Source: Candidatus Mycoplasma mahonii
GTDB lineage: Bacteria > Bacillota_I > Bacilli_A > Mycoplasmatales > Metamycoplasmataceae
DNA length: 64,000 bases
NCBI RefSeq assembly: GCF_030550815.1
Contig: NZ_CP114583.1
Location: forward strand, 571,818 to 635,817
Reading direction: 5' to 3'
Shown here: positions 56,101 through 63,110 of the stretch, piece by piece
Numbering within the stretch: the stretch's first letter is position 1
How the letters are laid out: each line of letters opens with the position of its first letter
The notes under the pieces: model-generated
Database searches by the model: none
What the model was told of the DNA's origin: nothing
What the model saw: the letters and a program-made list of their open reading frames with translations, nothing else
Program-made: the position numbers and the translations under genes

Positions 56101-58278
56101 CCCTGTTGACTCTTTATATAATTCAATAGCTGCAAGAACTTTGTCAACTTCTGATCCAACAATTGCTGAAGAAGCAAGGACATTAACTGCAGCTTCATCT
56201 AATGCTCCATCTATCGCAACATCAGCTGCTGTTTTGGCATTAGCAATCGCGCCAAATAGTTCGGCATTATGAGCTTTATCATCTTGTGAAGGAGCTGTTG
56301 CAACGGCAGTTGCAATAAATTCTTTTGCTTTAGTTTTAGCGTCTGCTAAAGCTTTATCTGTCCCTGTTGACTCTTTATATAATTCAATAGCTGCAAGAAC
56401 TTTGTCAACTTCTGATCCAACAATTGCTGAAGAAGCAAGGACATTAACTGCAGCTTCATCTAATGCTCCATCTATCGCAACATCAGCTGCTGTTTTGGCA
56501 TTAGCAATCGCGCCAAATAGTTCGGCATTATGAGCTTTATCATCTTGTGAAGGAGCTGTTGCAACGGCAGTTGCAATAAATTCTTTTGCTTTAGTTTTAG
56601 CGTCTGCTAAAGCTTTATCTGTCCCTGTTGACTCTTTATATAATTCAATAGCTGCAAGAACTTTGTCAACTTCTGATCCAACAATTGCTGAAGAAGCAAG
56701 GACATTAACTGCAGCTTCATCTAATGCTCCATCTATCGCAACATCAGCTGCTGTTTTGGCATTAGCAATTGCTACAAATAGTTCAGCATTATGAGCTTTA
56801 TCATCTTGTTCAGGAGCTGTTTCAAAGGCAGTTGTAATAAATCCTTTTGCTGTAGTTTTAGCGTCTGCTAAAGCTTTATCTGTCCCTGTTGAACCTTCAT
56901 ATTCTCTAATAGCTGCAAGAACTTTGGCAACTTCTGATCCAACAATTGCTGAAGAAGCAAGGACATTAACTGCAGCTTCATTTGGTGCATCATTTATCGC
57001 ACGATCAGCTGCTGTTTTGGCAAGAGCAATTGCGCCAAATAGTTTTGCATCATGAGCAGCATTATCTTGTGAAGGAGCTGTTTCAAAGGCAGTTCTAATA
57101 AATCCTTTTGCTGTAGTTTGAACTACTAGTAAATTTGCAGCAGTTTCTATTTCTGTATTTTCCGCTGGTGTAGGACTTAAACCAATAGGTGTTGGTAGTG
57201 GTATTGTTAAATCACCTGCTCCACCAATTAAAACTGCAGTAATGGTAATCGTTTTTGCAGTAGCATCATAAGTATAAGTAAATGCACCCTCAGTGGAACT
57301 ACCTAATGTAATCCCATATTTGCTTTGGGCATCATTGTCAAAAGCTCCCTGGGCCACAGCATCAACACTTTTAGCAGTAGCTCTATTTGAAACTAGATTA
57401 TTAACTCTTGTTTGTTCGGCATTAAGGTATCTTTGATCATTAGCTTTTTTAGTAGCAATTTCTTGAGCGGTGGTGTTAGCAAGAGTAATCGCATTATTAT
57501 AAATTATTAATCCTTCATCGGCAGCAACTTTTAATGATCCTGTATCTCCTTCTGCATTAAATAAGGAATTCATCTCATAAATGTTTGAAGAAGCATTGAT
57601 GCTAAGTACACCATCAGTTTTTATTTGGTCATAGATAGCTTTATCATCAGCTGCTGTAACACCCTCATTGAAAGTAGTTACTGGTAGTGAGTCAAAGTAT
57701 CTTTCAAAAGCCGTAGCTCTAGATAATTTGTCTTCTGGAGTTAACTTATTTGGGTTAGTAATTCTATCTGTCATCCTAGCAGTTGGTTCTTCCATCGCAG
57801 TTGTATTAAGCTCTTTATTTTTAGTAATTGCAGCTTTAATAACTGCTTCACTTTCTTTGGACCCTGATTCTAATTTAAGTAAAGTTACTTCACCTGTTGT
57901 TTTAACAACATTAAAAATAGCTTTAATAATGGTGTTAGGATTGGCTTGAATTGCTGCTGCACTTTGCACAATAAAACTTGCATGAGTTGAAACCGTTGCT
58001 CTTGGTAATACTCCAGTAGCTGTCAATACTAAATTATCCCCATCATCTCTAATATCAATCACATTGATATTAGTAAGTCCTAATTTTAAATCTTGAAAGG
58101 TTTCTTTGAAAGTATTATATTCTCTTGACTCTATAATTTTATCATCGACTAATTTCTTTCCTGGTGTGATATAAACACCATCATTATTGTTATTCACTTT
58201 TGATAATGGACCCACTATAGCCGTTGCTATTACTGCTCCAATTCCAATGCCAGATACTATCTTAATTTTTTTTTTCAT
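44053..58278 (-). CDS. Giant repeat surface protein D (4741 aa)
   Basis: A 14.2-kb single reading frame, free of UGA and, as far as I can see, free of Trp and Cys. The N-terminal anchor is MKKKIKIVSGIGIGAVIATA. The N-domain is shortened: after ARMTDRITNPNK it jumps to LTPEDKLSRATAFERYF, missing about 100 residues present in A, C and E. The body alternates module 1 (AKGFITTAFETAPEQDDKAH..., ~87 aa), module 2 (ASRNAFTTYFNALTTTSLEG...) and the beta module (FDNDAQSKYGITLG...PIVLSPTPAKNT); a full three-module unit is about 280 residues. A 1464-residue block is duplicated in tandem. The C-terminal domain has FTYVLQPNVDTQIVHIANLF and a Thr/Ser-rich tail. Likely a long fibrous surface protein; adhesion or shielding is inferred. 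Confidence 0.88.
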   Translation of the reverse strand: MKKKIKIVSGIGIGAVIATAIVGPLSKVNNNNDGVYITPGKKLVDDKIIESREYNTFKETFQDLKLGLTNINVIDIRDDGDNLVLTATGVLPRATVSTHASFIVQSAAAIQANPNTIIKAIFNVVKTTGEVTLLKLESGSKESEAVIKAAITKNKELNTTAMEEPTARMTDRITNPNKLTPEDKLSRATAFERYFDSLPVTTFNEGVTAADDKAIYDQIKTDGVLSINASSNIYEMNSLFNAEGDTGSLKVAADEGLIIYNNAITLANTTAQEIATKKANDQRYLNAEQTRVNNLVSNRATAKSVDAVAQGAFDNDAQSKYGITLGSSTEGAFTYTYDATAKTITITAVLIGGAGDLTIPLPTPIGLSPTPAENTEIETAANLLVVQTTAKGFIRTAFETAPSQDNAAHDAKLFGAIALAKTAADRAINDAPNEAAVNVLASSAIVGSEVAKVLAAIREYEGSTGTDKALADAKTTAKGFITTAFETAPEQDDKAHNAELFVAIANAKTAADVAIDGALDEAAVNVLASSAIVGSEVDKVLAAIELYKESTGTDKALADAKTKAKEFIATAVATAPSQDDKAHNAELFGAIANAKTAADVAIDGALDEAAVNVLASSAIVGSEVDKVLAAIELYKESTGTDKALADAKTKAKEFIATAVATAPSQDDKAHNAELFGAIANAKTAADVAIDGALDEAAVNVLASSAIVGSEVDKVLAAIELYKESTGTDKALADAKTASRNAFTTYFNALTTTSLEGDAVDPLIAKGTYENIKTGGLNSIDNAMSINDLNSLFNAEGDVGSLRDGADEGLVTYNKAIALANKKANDQRHLNAEQTRVNRLVSSEAIAKIADAVGSGAFDNDAQSKYGITLGNAADGAFTYTYVATATTITITADLIDGASDLTIPQPEPIVLSPTPAKNTETAIAAAKTTAKGFITTAFETAPSQDDKAHNAELFAAIANAKAAADVAIDGALNEAAVNVLASSETVGLEVDKVLEAITKYEESTGTDKALADAKTASRNAFTTYFNALTTTSLEGDAVDPLIAKGTYENIKTDGLNSIDNAMSINDLNSLFNAEGDVGSLRDGADEGLVTYNKAIALANKKANDQRHLNAEQTRVNRLVSSEAIAKIADAVGSGAFDNDAQSKYGITLGNAADGAFTYTYDATGTTITITADLIDGASDLTIPQPEPIGLSPTPAENTETAIATAKTTAKGFITTAFETAPEQDDKAHNAELFAAIANAKAAADVAIDGALNEAAVNVLASSPTIGTEVGNVLEAIKEYEESTGTDKALADAKTKAKEFIATAFATAPEQDDKAHNAELFVAIANAKAAADRAIDEALDEAAVNILASSETVGLEVDKVLEAITKYKESTGTDKALADAKTASRNAFTTYFNALTTTSLEGDAVDPLIAKGTYENIKTDGLNSIDNAMSINDLNSLFNAEGDVGSLRDGADEGLVTYNKAIALANKKANDQRHLNAEQTRVNRLVSSEAIAKIADAVGSGAFDNDAQSKYGITLGNAADGAFTYTYVATATTITITADLIDGASDLTIPQPEPIVLSPTPAKNTETAIAAAKTTAKGFITTAFETAPSQDDKAHNAELFAAIANAKAAADVAIDGALNEAAVNVLASSETVGLEVDKVLEAITKYKESTGTDKALADAKTASRNAFTTYFNALTTTSLEGDAVDPLIAKGTYENIKTDGLNSIDNAMSINDLNSLFNAEGDVGSLRDGADEGLVTYNKAIALANKKANDQRHLNAEQTRVNRLVSSEAIAKIADAVGSGAFDNDAQSKYGITLGNAADGAFTYTYVATATTITITADLIDGASDLTIPQPEPIVLSPTPAKNTETAIAAAKTTAKGFITTAFETAPSQDDKAHNAELFAAIANAKAAADVAIDGALNEAAVNVLASSPTIGTEVGNVLEAIKEYEESTGTDKALADAKTKAKEFIATAFATAPEQDDKAHNVELFVAIANAKAAADRAIDEALDEAAVNILASSETVGLEVDKVLEAITKYKESTGTDKALADAKTASRNAFTTYFNALTTTSLEGDAVDPLIAKGTYENIKTDGLNSIDNAMSINDLNSLFNAEGDVGSLRDGADEGLVTYNKAIALANKKANDQRHLNAEQTRVNRLVSSEAIAKIADAVGSGAFDNDAQSKYGITLGNAADGAFTYTYVATATTITITADLIDGASDLTIPQPEPIVLSPTPAKNTETAIAAAKTTAKGFITTAFETAPSQDDKAHNAELFAAIANAKAAADVAIDGALNEAAVNVLASSETVGLEVDKVLEAITKYKESTGTDKALADAKTASRNAFTTYFNALTTTSLEGDAVDPLIAKGTYENIKTDGLNSIDNAMSINDLNSLFNAEGDVGSLRDGADEGLVTYNKAIALANKKANDQRHLNAEQTRVNRLVSSEAIAKIADAVGSGPFDNDAQSKYGITLGSATEGAFTYTYDATGTTITITADLIDGASDLTIPQPEPIDLSPTPAENTETAIATAKTTAKGFITTAFETAPEQDDKAHNAELFAAIANAKAAADVAIDGALNEAAVNVLASSPTIGTEVGNVLEAIKEYEESTGTDKALADAKTKAKEFIATAFATAPEQDDKTHNAELFVAIANAKAVADVAIDTATNINAINVLASSPTIGTEVDKVLEAITKYKESTGTDKALADAKTTAKGFITTAFETAPEQDDKAHNAELFVAIANAKAAADVAIDTATNINAINVLASSPTIGTEVDKVLEAITKYKESTGTDKALADAKTKAKEFIATAFETAPEQDDKAHNAELFAAIASAQTEADRAIDGALNEAAVNVLASSETVGLEVDKVLEAITKYKESTGTDKALADAKTASRNAFTTYFNALTTTSLEGDAVDPLIAKGTYENIKTDGLNSIDNAMSINDLNSLFNAEGDVGSLRDGADEGLVTYNKAIALANKKANDQRHLNAEQTRVNRLVSSEAIAKIADAVGSGAFDNDAQSKYGITLGNAADGAFTYTYVATATTITITADLIDGASDLTIPQPEPIVLSPTPAKNTETAIAAAKTTAKGFITTAFETAPEQDDKAHNAELFAAIANAKAAADVAIDGALNEAAVNVLASSETVGLEVDKVLEAITKYKESTGTDKALADAKTASRNAFTTYFNALTTTSLEGDAVDPLIAKGTYENIKTDGLNSIDNAMSINDLNSLFNAEGDVGSLRDGADEGLVTYNKAIALANKKANDQRHLNAEQTRVNRLVSSEAIAKIADAVGSGAFDNDAQSKYGITLGNAADGAFTYTYVATATTITITADLIDGASDLTIPQPEPIVLSPTPAKNTETAIAAAKTTAKGFITTAFETAPSQDDKAHNAELFAAIANAKAAADVAIDGALNEAAVNVLASSPTIGTEVGNVLEAIKEYEESTGTDKALADAKTKAKEFIATAFATAPEQDDKAHNAELFVAIANAKAAADRAIDEALDEAAVNILASSETVGLEVDKVLEAITKYKESTGTDKALADAKTASRNAFTTYFNALTTTSLEGDAVDPLIAKGTYENIKTDGLNSIDNAMSINDLNSLFNAEGDVGSLRDGADEGLVTYNKAIALANKKANDQRHLNAEQTRVNRLVSSEAIAKIADAVGSGAFDNDAQSKYGITLGNAADGAFTYTYVATATTITITADLIDGASDLTIPQPEPIVLSPTPAKNTETAIAAAKTTAKGFITTAFETAPSQDDKAHNAELFAAIANAKAAADVAIDGALNEAAVNVLASSETVGLEVDKVLEAITKYKESTGTDKALADAKTASRNAFTTYFNALTTTSLEGDAVDPLIAKGTYENIKTDGLNSIDNAMSINDLNSLFNAEGDVGSLRDGADEGLVTYNKAIALANKKANDQRHLNAEQTRVNRLVSSEAIAKIADAVGSGPFDNDAQSKYGITLGSATEGAFTYTYDATGTTITITADLIDGASDLTIPQPEPIDLSPTPAENTETAIATAKTTAKGFITTAFETAPEQDDKAHNAELFAAIANAKAAADVAIDGALNEAAVNVLASSPTIGTEVGNVLEAIKEYEESTGTDKALADAKTKAKEFIATAFATAPEQDDKTHNAELFVAIANAKAVADVAIDTATNINAINVLASSPTIGTEVDKVLEAITKYKESTGTDKALADAKTTAKGFITTAFETAPEQDDKAHNAELFVAIANAKAAADVAIDTATNINAINVLASSPTIGTEVDKVLEAITKYKESTGTDKALADAKTKAKEFIATAFETAPEQDDKAHNAELFAAIASAQTEADRAIDGALNEAAVNVLASSETVGLEVDKVLEAITKYKESTGTDKALADAKTASRNAFTTYFNALTTTSLEGDAVDPLIAKGTYENIKTDGLNSIDNAMSINDLNSLFNAEGDVGSLRDGADEGLVTYNKAIALANKKANDQRHLNAEQTRVNRLVSSEAIAKIADAVGSGPFDNDAQSKYGITLGSATEGAFTYTYDATGTTITITADLIDGASDLTIPQPEPIDLSPTPAENTETAIATAKTTAKGFITTAFETAPEQDDKAHNAELFAAIANAKAAADVAIDGALDEVAINVLASSPTIGTEVDKVLEAIRLYEESIETNPPKKQQLPVPKVTIASVDETVAPIASDNLIDDSDSSFIRNGEIIKPTSDDFTYVLQPNVDTQIVHIANLFSSLITDTDGNIIEGVKIVFKEKLDNGKTPTFTEGDRPEAHNGDSITIKIPKIPEKNKKRTIIITVTDSAPTPTTESSSTNAQDIYTPQASG
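45001..54240 (-). repeat. 4,392-bp tandem duplication in gene D
   Basis: Bases at x and x+4,392 agree from about 45,001 to 49,850; checked at 45,361/49,753, 46,081/50,473, 46,741/51,133, 47,701/52,093, 48,301/52,693 and 49,141/53,533. Only a few differences were seen (for example AELF versus VELF near 48,001/52,393). The unit is 1,464 codons, so frame is kept. Confidence 0.9.
56080..56870 (-). repeat. Three identical 261-bp repeats in gene D
   Basis: Near the N-terminal part three module-1 copies (AKEFIATAVATAPSQDDKAH...) follow each other with a 261-bp period (for example 56,341 and 56,602), virtually identical in DNA. Confidence 0.85.
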
Positions 58279-58329
58279 ATATTCTCTTTCTTTTACCTTT
58301 GAAGGAAGTTCAAAACAAATATTGCTAGT

Positions 58330-58390
58330 TAAATTATAAGTATATTAATTTTATAATATGAAACTATGTTATATTAAAAAATAACATTCC
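58330..58390 (-). promoter_or_regulatory. Promoter region of surface gene D with the family box
   Basis: Box ATGTTATTTTTT (complement 58,376-58,387) and TATAAT (complement 58,333-58,338) ahead of gene D. Confidence 0.5.
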
Positions 58391-58561
58391 ATAAGTTTTA
58401 CATGATGAATAAATATTTTTGCATTATTAATCTTAAATGTTAGTACTAATGAGATGTTTCATTAATTACTTATCTTCATTTTAGATTACAAGAAAATATA
58501 TTTATAATAAAGTTGCTCATCCAGTTATTTTTCTAACTTATAAAGCTCTTCTTGTTTTTGT

Positions 58562-58786
58562 TCAATCTATAGAGGAGAGTTTTCTTAAGTCTAAAATCCT
58601 ATCTTGGTACTGTTGATCTAATTTGTACTTGCCATGTCTCAATACTCTTTTATAATGTATATCGTCTATATTTTTTAAGATAAATTTAAATGATTCTTTG
58701 TTTACTAGCAAAACACCATTCTCAATAAATTTATTATCAAAGGCATTTATGATGATACTTCCTTCTTTATATGCTTTCTCATCCAC
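58562..58786 (-). CDS. Small unknown protein, GTG or TTA start
   Basis: A 74-residue frame (VDEKAYKEGSIIINAFDNKF ... YQDRILDLRKLSSID) with a GGAGG ribosome binding site 14 bp before the GTG (an in-frame TTA is at a better distance). Upstream, at 58,800-58,860, a second tiny frame MCKTNASKTSTDLRRLMH also has a GGAGG-type site, so this may be a short two-gene unit or the remains of a longer gene. No family recognised. The remaining DNA to 59,180 shows no gene. Confidence 0.4.
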   Translation of the reverse strand: MDEKAYKEGSIIINAFDNKFIENGVLLVNKESFKFILKNIDDIHYKRVLRHGKYKLDQQYQDRILDLRKLSSID

Positions 58787-59180
58787 ACCTAATGCATTAA
58801 CCTCCTTAAGTCGGTACTTGTTTTACTTGCATTTGTCTTGCACATGTTTACATTCCTTTTCTAATTAACCTCCTTTCTGAATTAAATTATAAGAAAAACA
58901 CCCAAACGTGGATAAGTGCAAAAAATGTTAACTAATCACAAAATTAATGAATTCTAGGCATCATAATCTTGTGTGATTAAAGAAAATCAAAACCAATGAA
59001 ACTTGTGCTTTGTATTTTCTTGTATATAATTAAAATAGCATTCTAGAAGCAGCTAACTAGTACACTTAAGGGCGGGAGTGAACCCCAACGTTAAATGCAA
59101 AATTATTTGAATCATTTTAAGATAATTAGATTAACATTCTTTTTGTTTTATTTAGGAAGCAAATATAAAAAACGATAGGA

Positions 59181-59212
59181 AAAATGCCACAAATTATATT
59201 TATGGCATTTAT
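59181..59212 (-). terminator. Terminator of surface gene E
   Basis: AAATGCCA and TGGCATTT form an 8-bp stem around a 13-base AT loop, followed on the minus strand by TTTTTCC, about 20 bp after the stop of gene E. Confidence 0.7.
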
Positions 59213-59230
59213 TTTTATTATTTCAAATTA

Positions 59231-62200
59231 TTATCCTCTTGCAGTGACTATAATCGTTTTTTCAACTGTTTCAGTTCCTTTAGTTAAAGTAACAAGCACA
59301 TCAGCAGATGAATAAGCTTTCCTATTATCTTTAGCAGAAAGCCTATATTTCACTCTTATACCAGGACTTAAATCTATTGGAGTAGTAATACCAAGGACAT
59401 CAACATTGATGTTACGATAAAAACTCAATCCAGAAACATCATCTTTGAAAGTTTGTCTACTTTTTGAAGAATTTACATTCCTCCTAAATTTAGCTAAGTT
59501 AACATTTAATAAAGCTATTGTTCCTGTTGAATTTTCATATTCTCTAATAGCTGCAAGAACTTTAAGAACTTCTAATCCATCAGTTGGTGAAGCAGCAAGG
59601 GCATTAACTGCAGCTTCATCTAATGCTTCATCTATCGCATGATCAGCTGCTGTTTTAGCACTAGTAATTGCACCAAATAGTTTTGCATCATGAGCATTAT
59701 CATCTTGTTCAGGAGCTGTTGCAAAGGAGGTTGCAATAAATCCTTTTGCTTTAGTTTGAGCTTCTGTCAGTAATTTTGCACCATGATCAATATTAGCATT
59801 TTCAATCGCATCATTATAAATTATTAAACCATTATCAGCAGCAGTTTTTAATGATCCTATATTTGTTGTTCCATTAAACAAGTTATTGACGTCCTCAATA
59901 GATAAGGCGCTGTCAATACTACTTAAGCCATCAGTTTTTATGTTCTCATAAGCAGCTTTAGCAGCCAAAGGTTCAATGACATCATCGTCTAAAATAGTTG
60001 TAGCTAAAGTATCAAAATAAGTTATAAACGCCTTACTACTTGCATTTTTAGCTTCTGTCAGTAAAGATGCATCATGATCAATATTAGCATTTTCAATCGC
60101 AGCATTATAAGTTTCTAAACCAGCATCAGCGGCAGTTTTTAATGATCCTGTATTTGTTGTACTAAACAAGGCCTCAACGTCCTCAATAGATAAGGCGTTG
60201 TCAATACTACTTAAGCCATCAATTTTTATTTTCTCATAAGCAGTTGTAGCATTTAAAGGAATAACATCAGTATTTAGACTAGTTATAGTTAAAGCATTAA
60301 AATAATCTGTAAATGCATTCCTACTTGCAGTTTTAGCGTCTGCTAAAGCTTTATCTGTCCCTGTTGACTCTTTATATGCATTAATAGCTGCAAGAACTTT
60401 GTCAACTTCTGATCCAACAATTGCTGAAGAAGCAAGGACATTAACTGCAGCTTCATTTAATGCTCCATCTATCGCAACATCAGCTGCTGCTTTGGCATTA
60501 GCAATCGCGGCAAATAGTTCAGCATTATGAGCTTTATCATCTTGTGAAGGAGCTGTTGCAAAGGCAGTTGCAATAAATTCTTTTGCTTTAGTTTTAGCGT
60601 CTGCTAAAGCTTTATCTGTCCCTGTTGAATCTTCATATTCTTTAATAGCTGCAAGAACTTTAAGAACTTCTGATCCAGCAATTGCTGAAGAAGCAAGGAC
60701 ATTAACTGTAGCTTCATTTAATGCTCCATCTATCGCAACATCAGCTGCTGCTTTGGCATTAGCAATCGCGGCAAATAGTTCTGCATTATGAGCTTTATCA
60801 TCTTGTGAAGGAGCTGTTTCAAAGGCAGTTCTAATAAATCCTTTTGCTGTAGTTTTAGTGATTGCTAAAGCATCAGCAATAGCTTTTTCCCCTGTTGAAT
60901 TTTCATATTCACTAATAGCTACAAGAACTTTGTCAACTTCTATTCCATCAGTTTCTGAAGAAGCAAGGGCATTAACTGCAGCTTCATTTGGTGCATCATT
61001 TATCGCACGATCAGCTGCTGTTTTGGCAAGAGCAATTGCGCCAAATAGTTTGGCATTATGAGCAACATTATCTTGTGAAGGAGCTGTTTCAAAGGCAGTT
61101 CTAATAAATCCTTTTGCTGTAATTTTAGTGATTGCTAAAGCATCAGCAATAGCTTTTTCCCCTGTTGACTCTTTATATTTAGTAATAGCTACAAGAACTT
61201 TGTCAACTTCTGATCCAACAGTTTCTGAAGAAGCAAGGGCATTAACTGCAGTTTCATCTAATGCTTCATCTATCGCACTATCAGCTGCTGTTTTGGCAAG
61301 AGCAATTGCGCCAAATAGTTTGGCATTATGAGCAGCATTATCTTGTGAAGGAGCTGTTTCAAAGGCAGTTCTAATAAATCCTTTTGCTGTAGTTTTAGCT
61401 GCTAGTAAATTTGCAGCAGTTTCTATTTCTGTATTTTCCGCTGGTGTAGGACTTAAACCAATAGGTGTTGGTAGTGGTATTGTTAAATCACCTGCTCCAC
61501 CAATTAAAACTGCAGTAATGGTAATCGTTTTTGCAGTAGCATCATAAGTATAAGTAAATGCACCCTCAGTGGCACTACCTAATGTAATCCCGTATTTGGT
61601 TTGGGCATTATCGTCAAAATTTCCCTGGGCTTCAGCATCAGCAATTTTAGCATTAGCTCCATTTGAACTTAGACTATTAACTCTTAATTGTTCAGTATTA
61701 AGGTGTCTTTGATCATTAGCTTTTTTATTAGCAAGAGCAATCGCAACATTATAAATTACTAATCCTTCATCGGCACCATCTTTTAATGATCCTACATCTC
61801 CTTCTGCATTAAATAAGGAATTCATCTCATTGATGTTTGAAGAAGCATTGATGCTATATACACCATCAGTTTTTATTTGGTCATAGATAGCTTTATCATT
61901 ATCTGCTGTAACACCCTCATTGAAAGTAGTTACTTGTAGTGAGTCAAAATAACTTTCAAAAGCCGTAACTCTAGATGATATGTCTTCACTACTTAATGCT
62001 ACCAAGAAATTGCTTACTATAAAACTTTTGTTAGCATTAATTACTATCACTTTTAAAACTCCGGTTATATCATTTTTGGTAATTTCAATGTCTTTTAACA
62101 ACATTTCATTTTTACCAATTGTTCCTTCTGGTAAAACTTTTATTAGTTCATTAAATATATCTATATCTGGTAAATTAGAAACTATTTCATTTGGATTAAG

Positions 62201-62806
62201 TAGTCCTTGTAAAGCAGTATCTGAATCAAGTGCTTTAATAGCAAAGATTAATGTACTTGATAATAAAAATGGATTATTTGGGTTAGTAATTCTATCTGTC
62301 ATCCTAGCAGTTGGTTGTTCCATCGCAGTTGTATTAAGCACTTCATTTTTAGTAATTGCAGCTTTAATAACTGCTTCACTTTCTTTGGACCCTGATTTTA
62401 ATAATTTAAGTAAAGTTACTTCACCTGTTGTTTTAACAACATTAAAAATAGCTTTAATAATGGTGTTAGGATTGGCTTGAATTGCTGTTGCACTTTGCAC
62501 AATAAAACTTGCATGAGTTGAAACCGTTGCTCTTGGTAATACTCCAGTAGCTGTCAATACTAAATTATCCCCATCATCATTCATATCAGTCACATTGATA
62601 TTAGTAAGTCCTAATTTTAAATCTTGAAAGGTTTCTTTGAAAGTATCATATTCTCTTGACTCTATAATTTTAGCATCGACTAATCTCTTTCCTGGTGTGA
62701 TGTAAATACTGTCACCATTATTTATCATTAATAATGGAACTGCTATACTAGTTGTTACTATTGCTCCAATTCCACCGCAAACCGCTATTTTAATTCTCTT
62801 GGACAT
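59231..62806 (-). CDS. Repeat surface protein E (1191 aa)
   Basis: Shortest member of the family. The ATG follows AAGGAGAATA. The anchor MSKRIKIAVCGGIGAIVTTS differs slightly and has one Cys within the hydrophobic stretch (CGG), not a clean lipobox. The full N-domain (to about residue 300) is followed by one beta module, five copies of module 1, then module-2 type repeats. The C-terminus (RRNVNSSKSRQTFKDDVSGL ... ADVLVTLTKGTETVEKTIIV) is different from C and D and ends in beta strands. Same strand and direction as the 23S gene upstream. Function inferred as surface exposed and variable. Confidence 0.88.
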   Translation of the reverse strand: MSKRIKIAVCGGIGAIVTTSIAVPLLMINNGDSIYITPGKRLVDAKIIESREYDTFKETFQDLKLGLTNINVTDMNDDGDNLVLTATGVLPRATVSTHASFIVQSATAIQANPNTIIKAIFNVVKTTGEVTLLKLLKSGSKESEAVIKAAITKNEVLNTTAMEQPTARMTDRITNPNNPFLLSSTLIFAIKALDSDTALQGLLNPNEIVSNLPDIDIFNELIKVLPEGTIGKNEMLLKDIEITKNDITGVLKVIVINANKSFIVSNFLVALSSEDISSRVTAFESYFDSLQVTTFNEGVTADNDKAIYDQIKTDGVYSINASSNINEMNSLFNAEGDVGSLKDGADEGLVIYNVAIALANKKANDQRHLNTEQLRVNSLSSNGANAKIADAEAQGNFDDNAQTKYGITLGSATEGAFTYTYDATAKTITITAVLIGGAGDLTIPLPTPIGLSPTPAENTEIETAANLLAAKTTAKGFIRTAFETAPSQDNAAHNAKLFGAIALAKTAADSAIDEALDETAVNALASSETVGSEVDKVLVAITKYKESTGEKAIADALAITKITAKGFIRTAFETAPSQDNVAHNAKLFGAIALAKTAADRAINDAPNEAAVNALASSETDGIEVDKVLVAISEYENSTGEKAIADALAITKTTAKGFIRTAFETAPSQDDKAHNAELFAAIANAKAAADVAIDGALNEATVNVLASSAIAGSEVLKVLAAIKEYEDSTGTDKALADAKTKAKEFIATAFATAPSQDDKAHNAELFAAIANAKAAADVAIDGALNEAAVNVLASSAIVGSEVDKVLAAINAYKESTGTDKALADAKTASRNAFTDYFNALTITSLNTDVIPLNATTAYEKIKIDGLSSIDNALSIEDVEALFSTTNTGSLKTAADAGLETYNAAIENANIDHDASLLTEAKNASSKAFITYFDTLATTILDDDVIEPLAAKAAYENIKTDGLSSIDSALSIEDVNNLFNGTTNIGSLKTAADNGLIIYNDAIENANIDHGAKLLTEAQTKAKGFIATSFATAPEQDDNAHDAKLFGAITSAKTAADHAIDEALDEAAVNALAASPTDGLEVLKVLAAIREYENSTGTIALLNVNLAKFRRNVNSSKSRQTFKDDVSGLSFYRNINVDVLGITTPIDLSPGIRVKYRLSAKDNRKAYSSADVLVTLTKGTETVEKTIIVTARG

Positions 62807-62829
62807 TATTCTCCTTATGTATATTAAAA

Positions 62830-62880
62830 TAATTATAAGGTCATATATATATATATATATATATTAAAAAATAACATATC
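62830..62880 (-). promoter_or_regulatory. Promoter region of gene E with an (AT)11 tract
   Basis: Box ATGTTATTTTTT (complement 62,866-62,877), then an (AT)11 run at about 62,843-62,864, then TATAAT (complement 62,832-62,837). In genes A, C and D a longer non-repetitive stretch takes the place of the AT run. Confidence 0.6.
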
Positions 62881-63028
62881 ATAATTTTATAAATTATTTG
62901 CAACTTTGTCATGTTTTTACTATTTGATCTTTTATTGGAAGTACATAAACTTATATAAGTTTATTAATTTATTCAGAGATCTCGTGATTGTCTACTTGAC
63001 AAGTTTAAATATGTTTTACAAAAAGGAC

Positions 63029-63050
63029 AAAAAAAAGGACCATTTGGTCT
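63029..63050 (-). terminator. Terminator downstream of 23S rRNA
   Basis: On the minus strand AGACCA-AA-TGGTCC is followed by TTTTTTTTG, about 60 bp after the 23S 3' end. Confidence 0.8.
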
Positions 63051-63110
63051 GTTTCCTAGTTTTCTAAAAACTGAATAGCAATCGTCTAAGATATCTAAAT
63101 ATTATGCGTT

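Noticed and set aside
44384-61331. Plus-strand ORFs of 60-170 residues opposite the surface genes
   Set aside because: They recur with the repeat period, have no ribosome binding sites and are mirror frames of the repeated modules.
62881-63100. 5S rRNA or tRNA genes near the 23S end
   Set aside because: No matching conserved sequence or cloverleaf could be found; the region holds only a terminator and AT-rich DNA.
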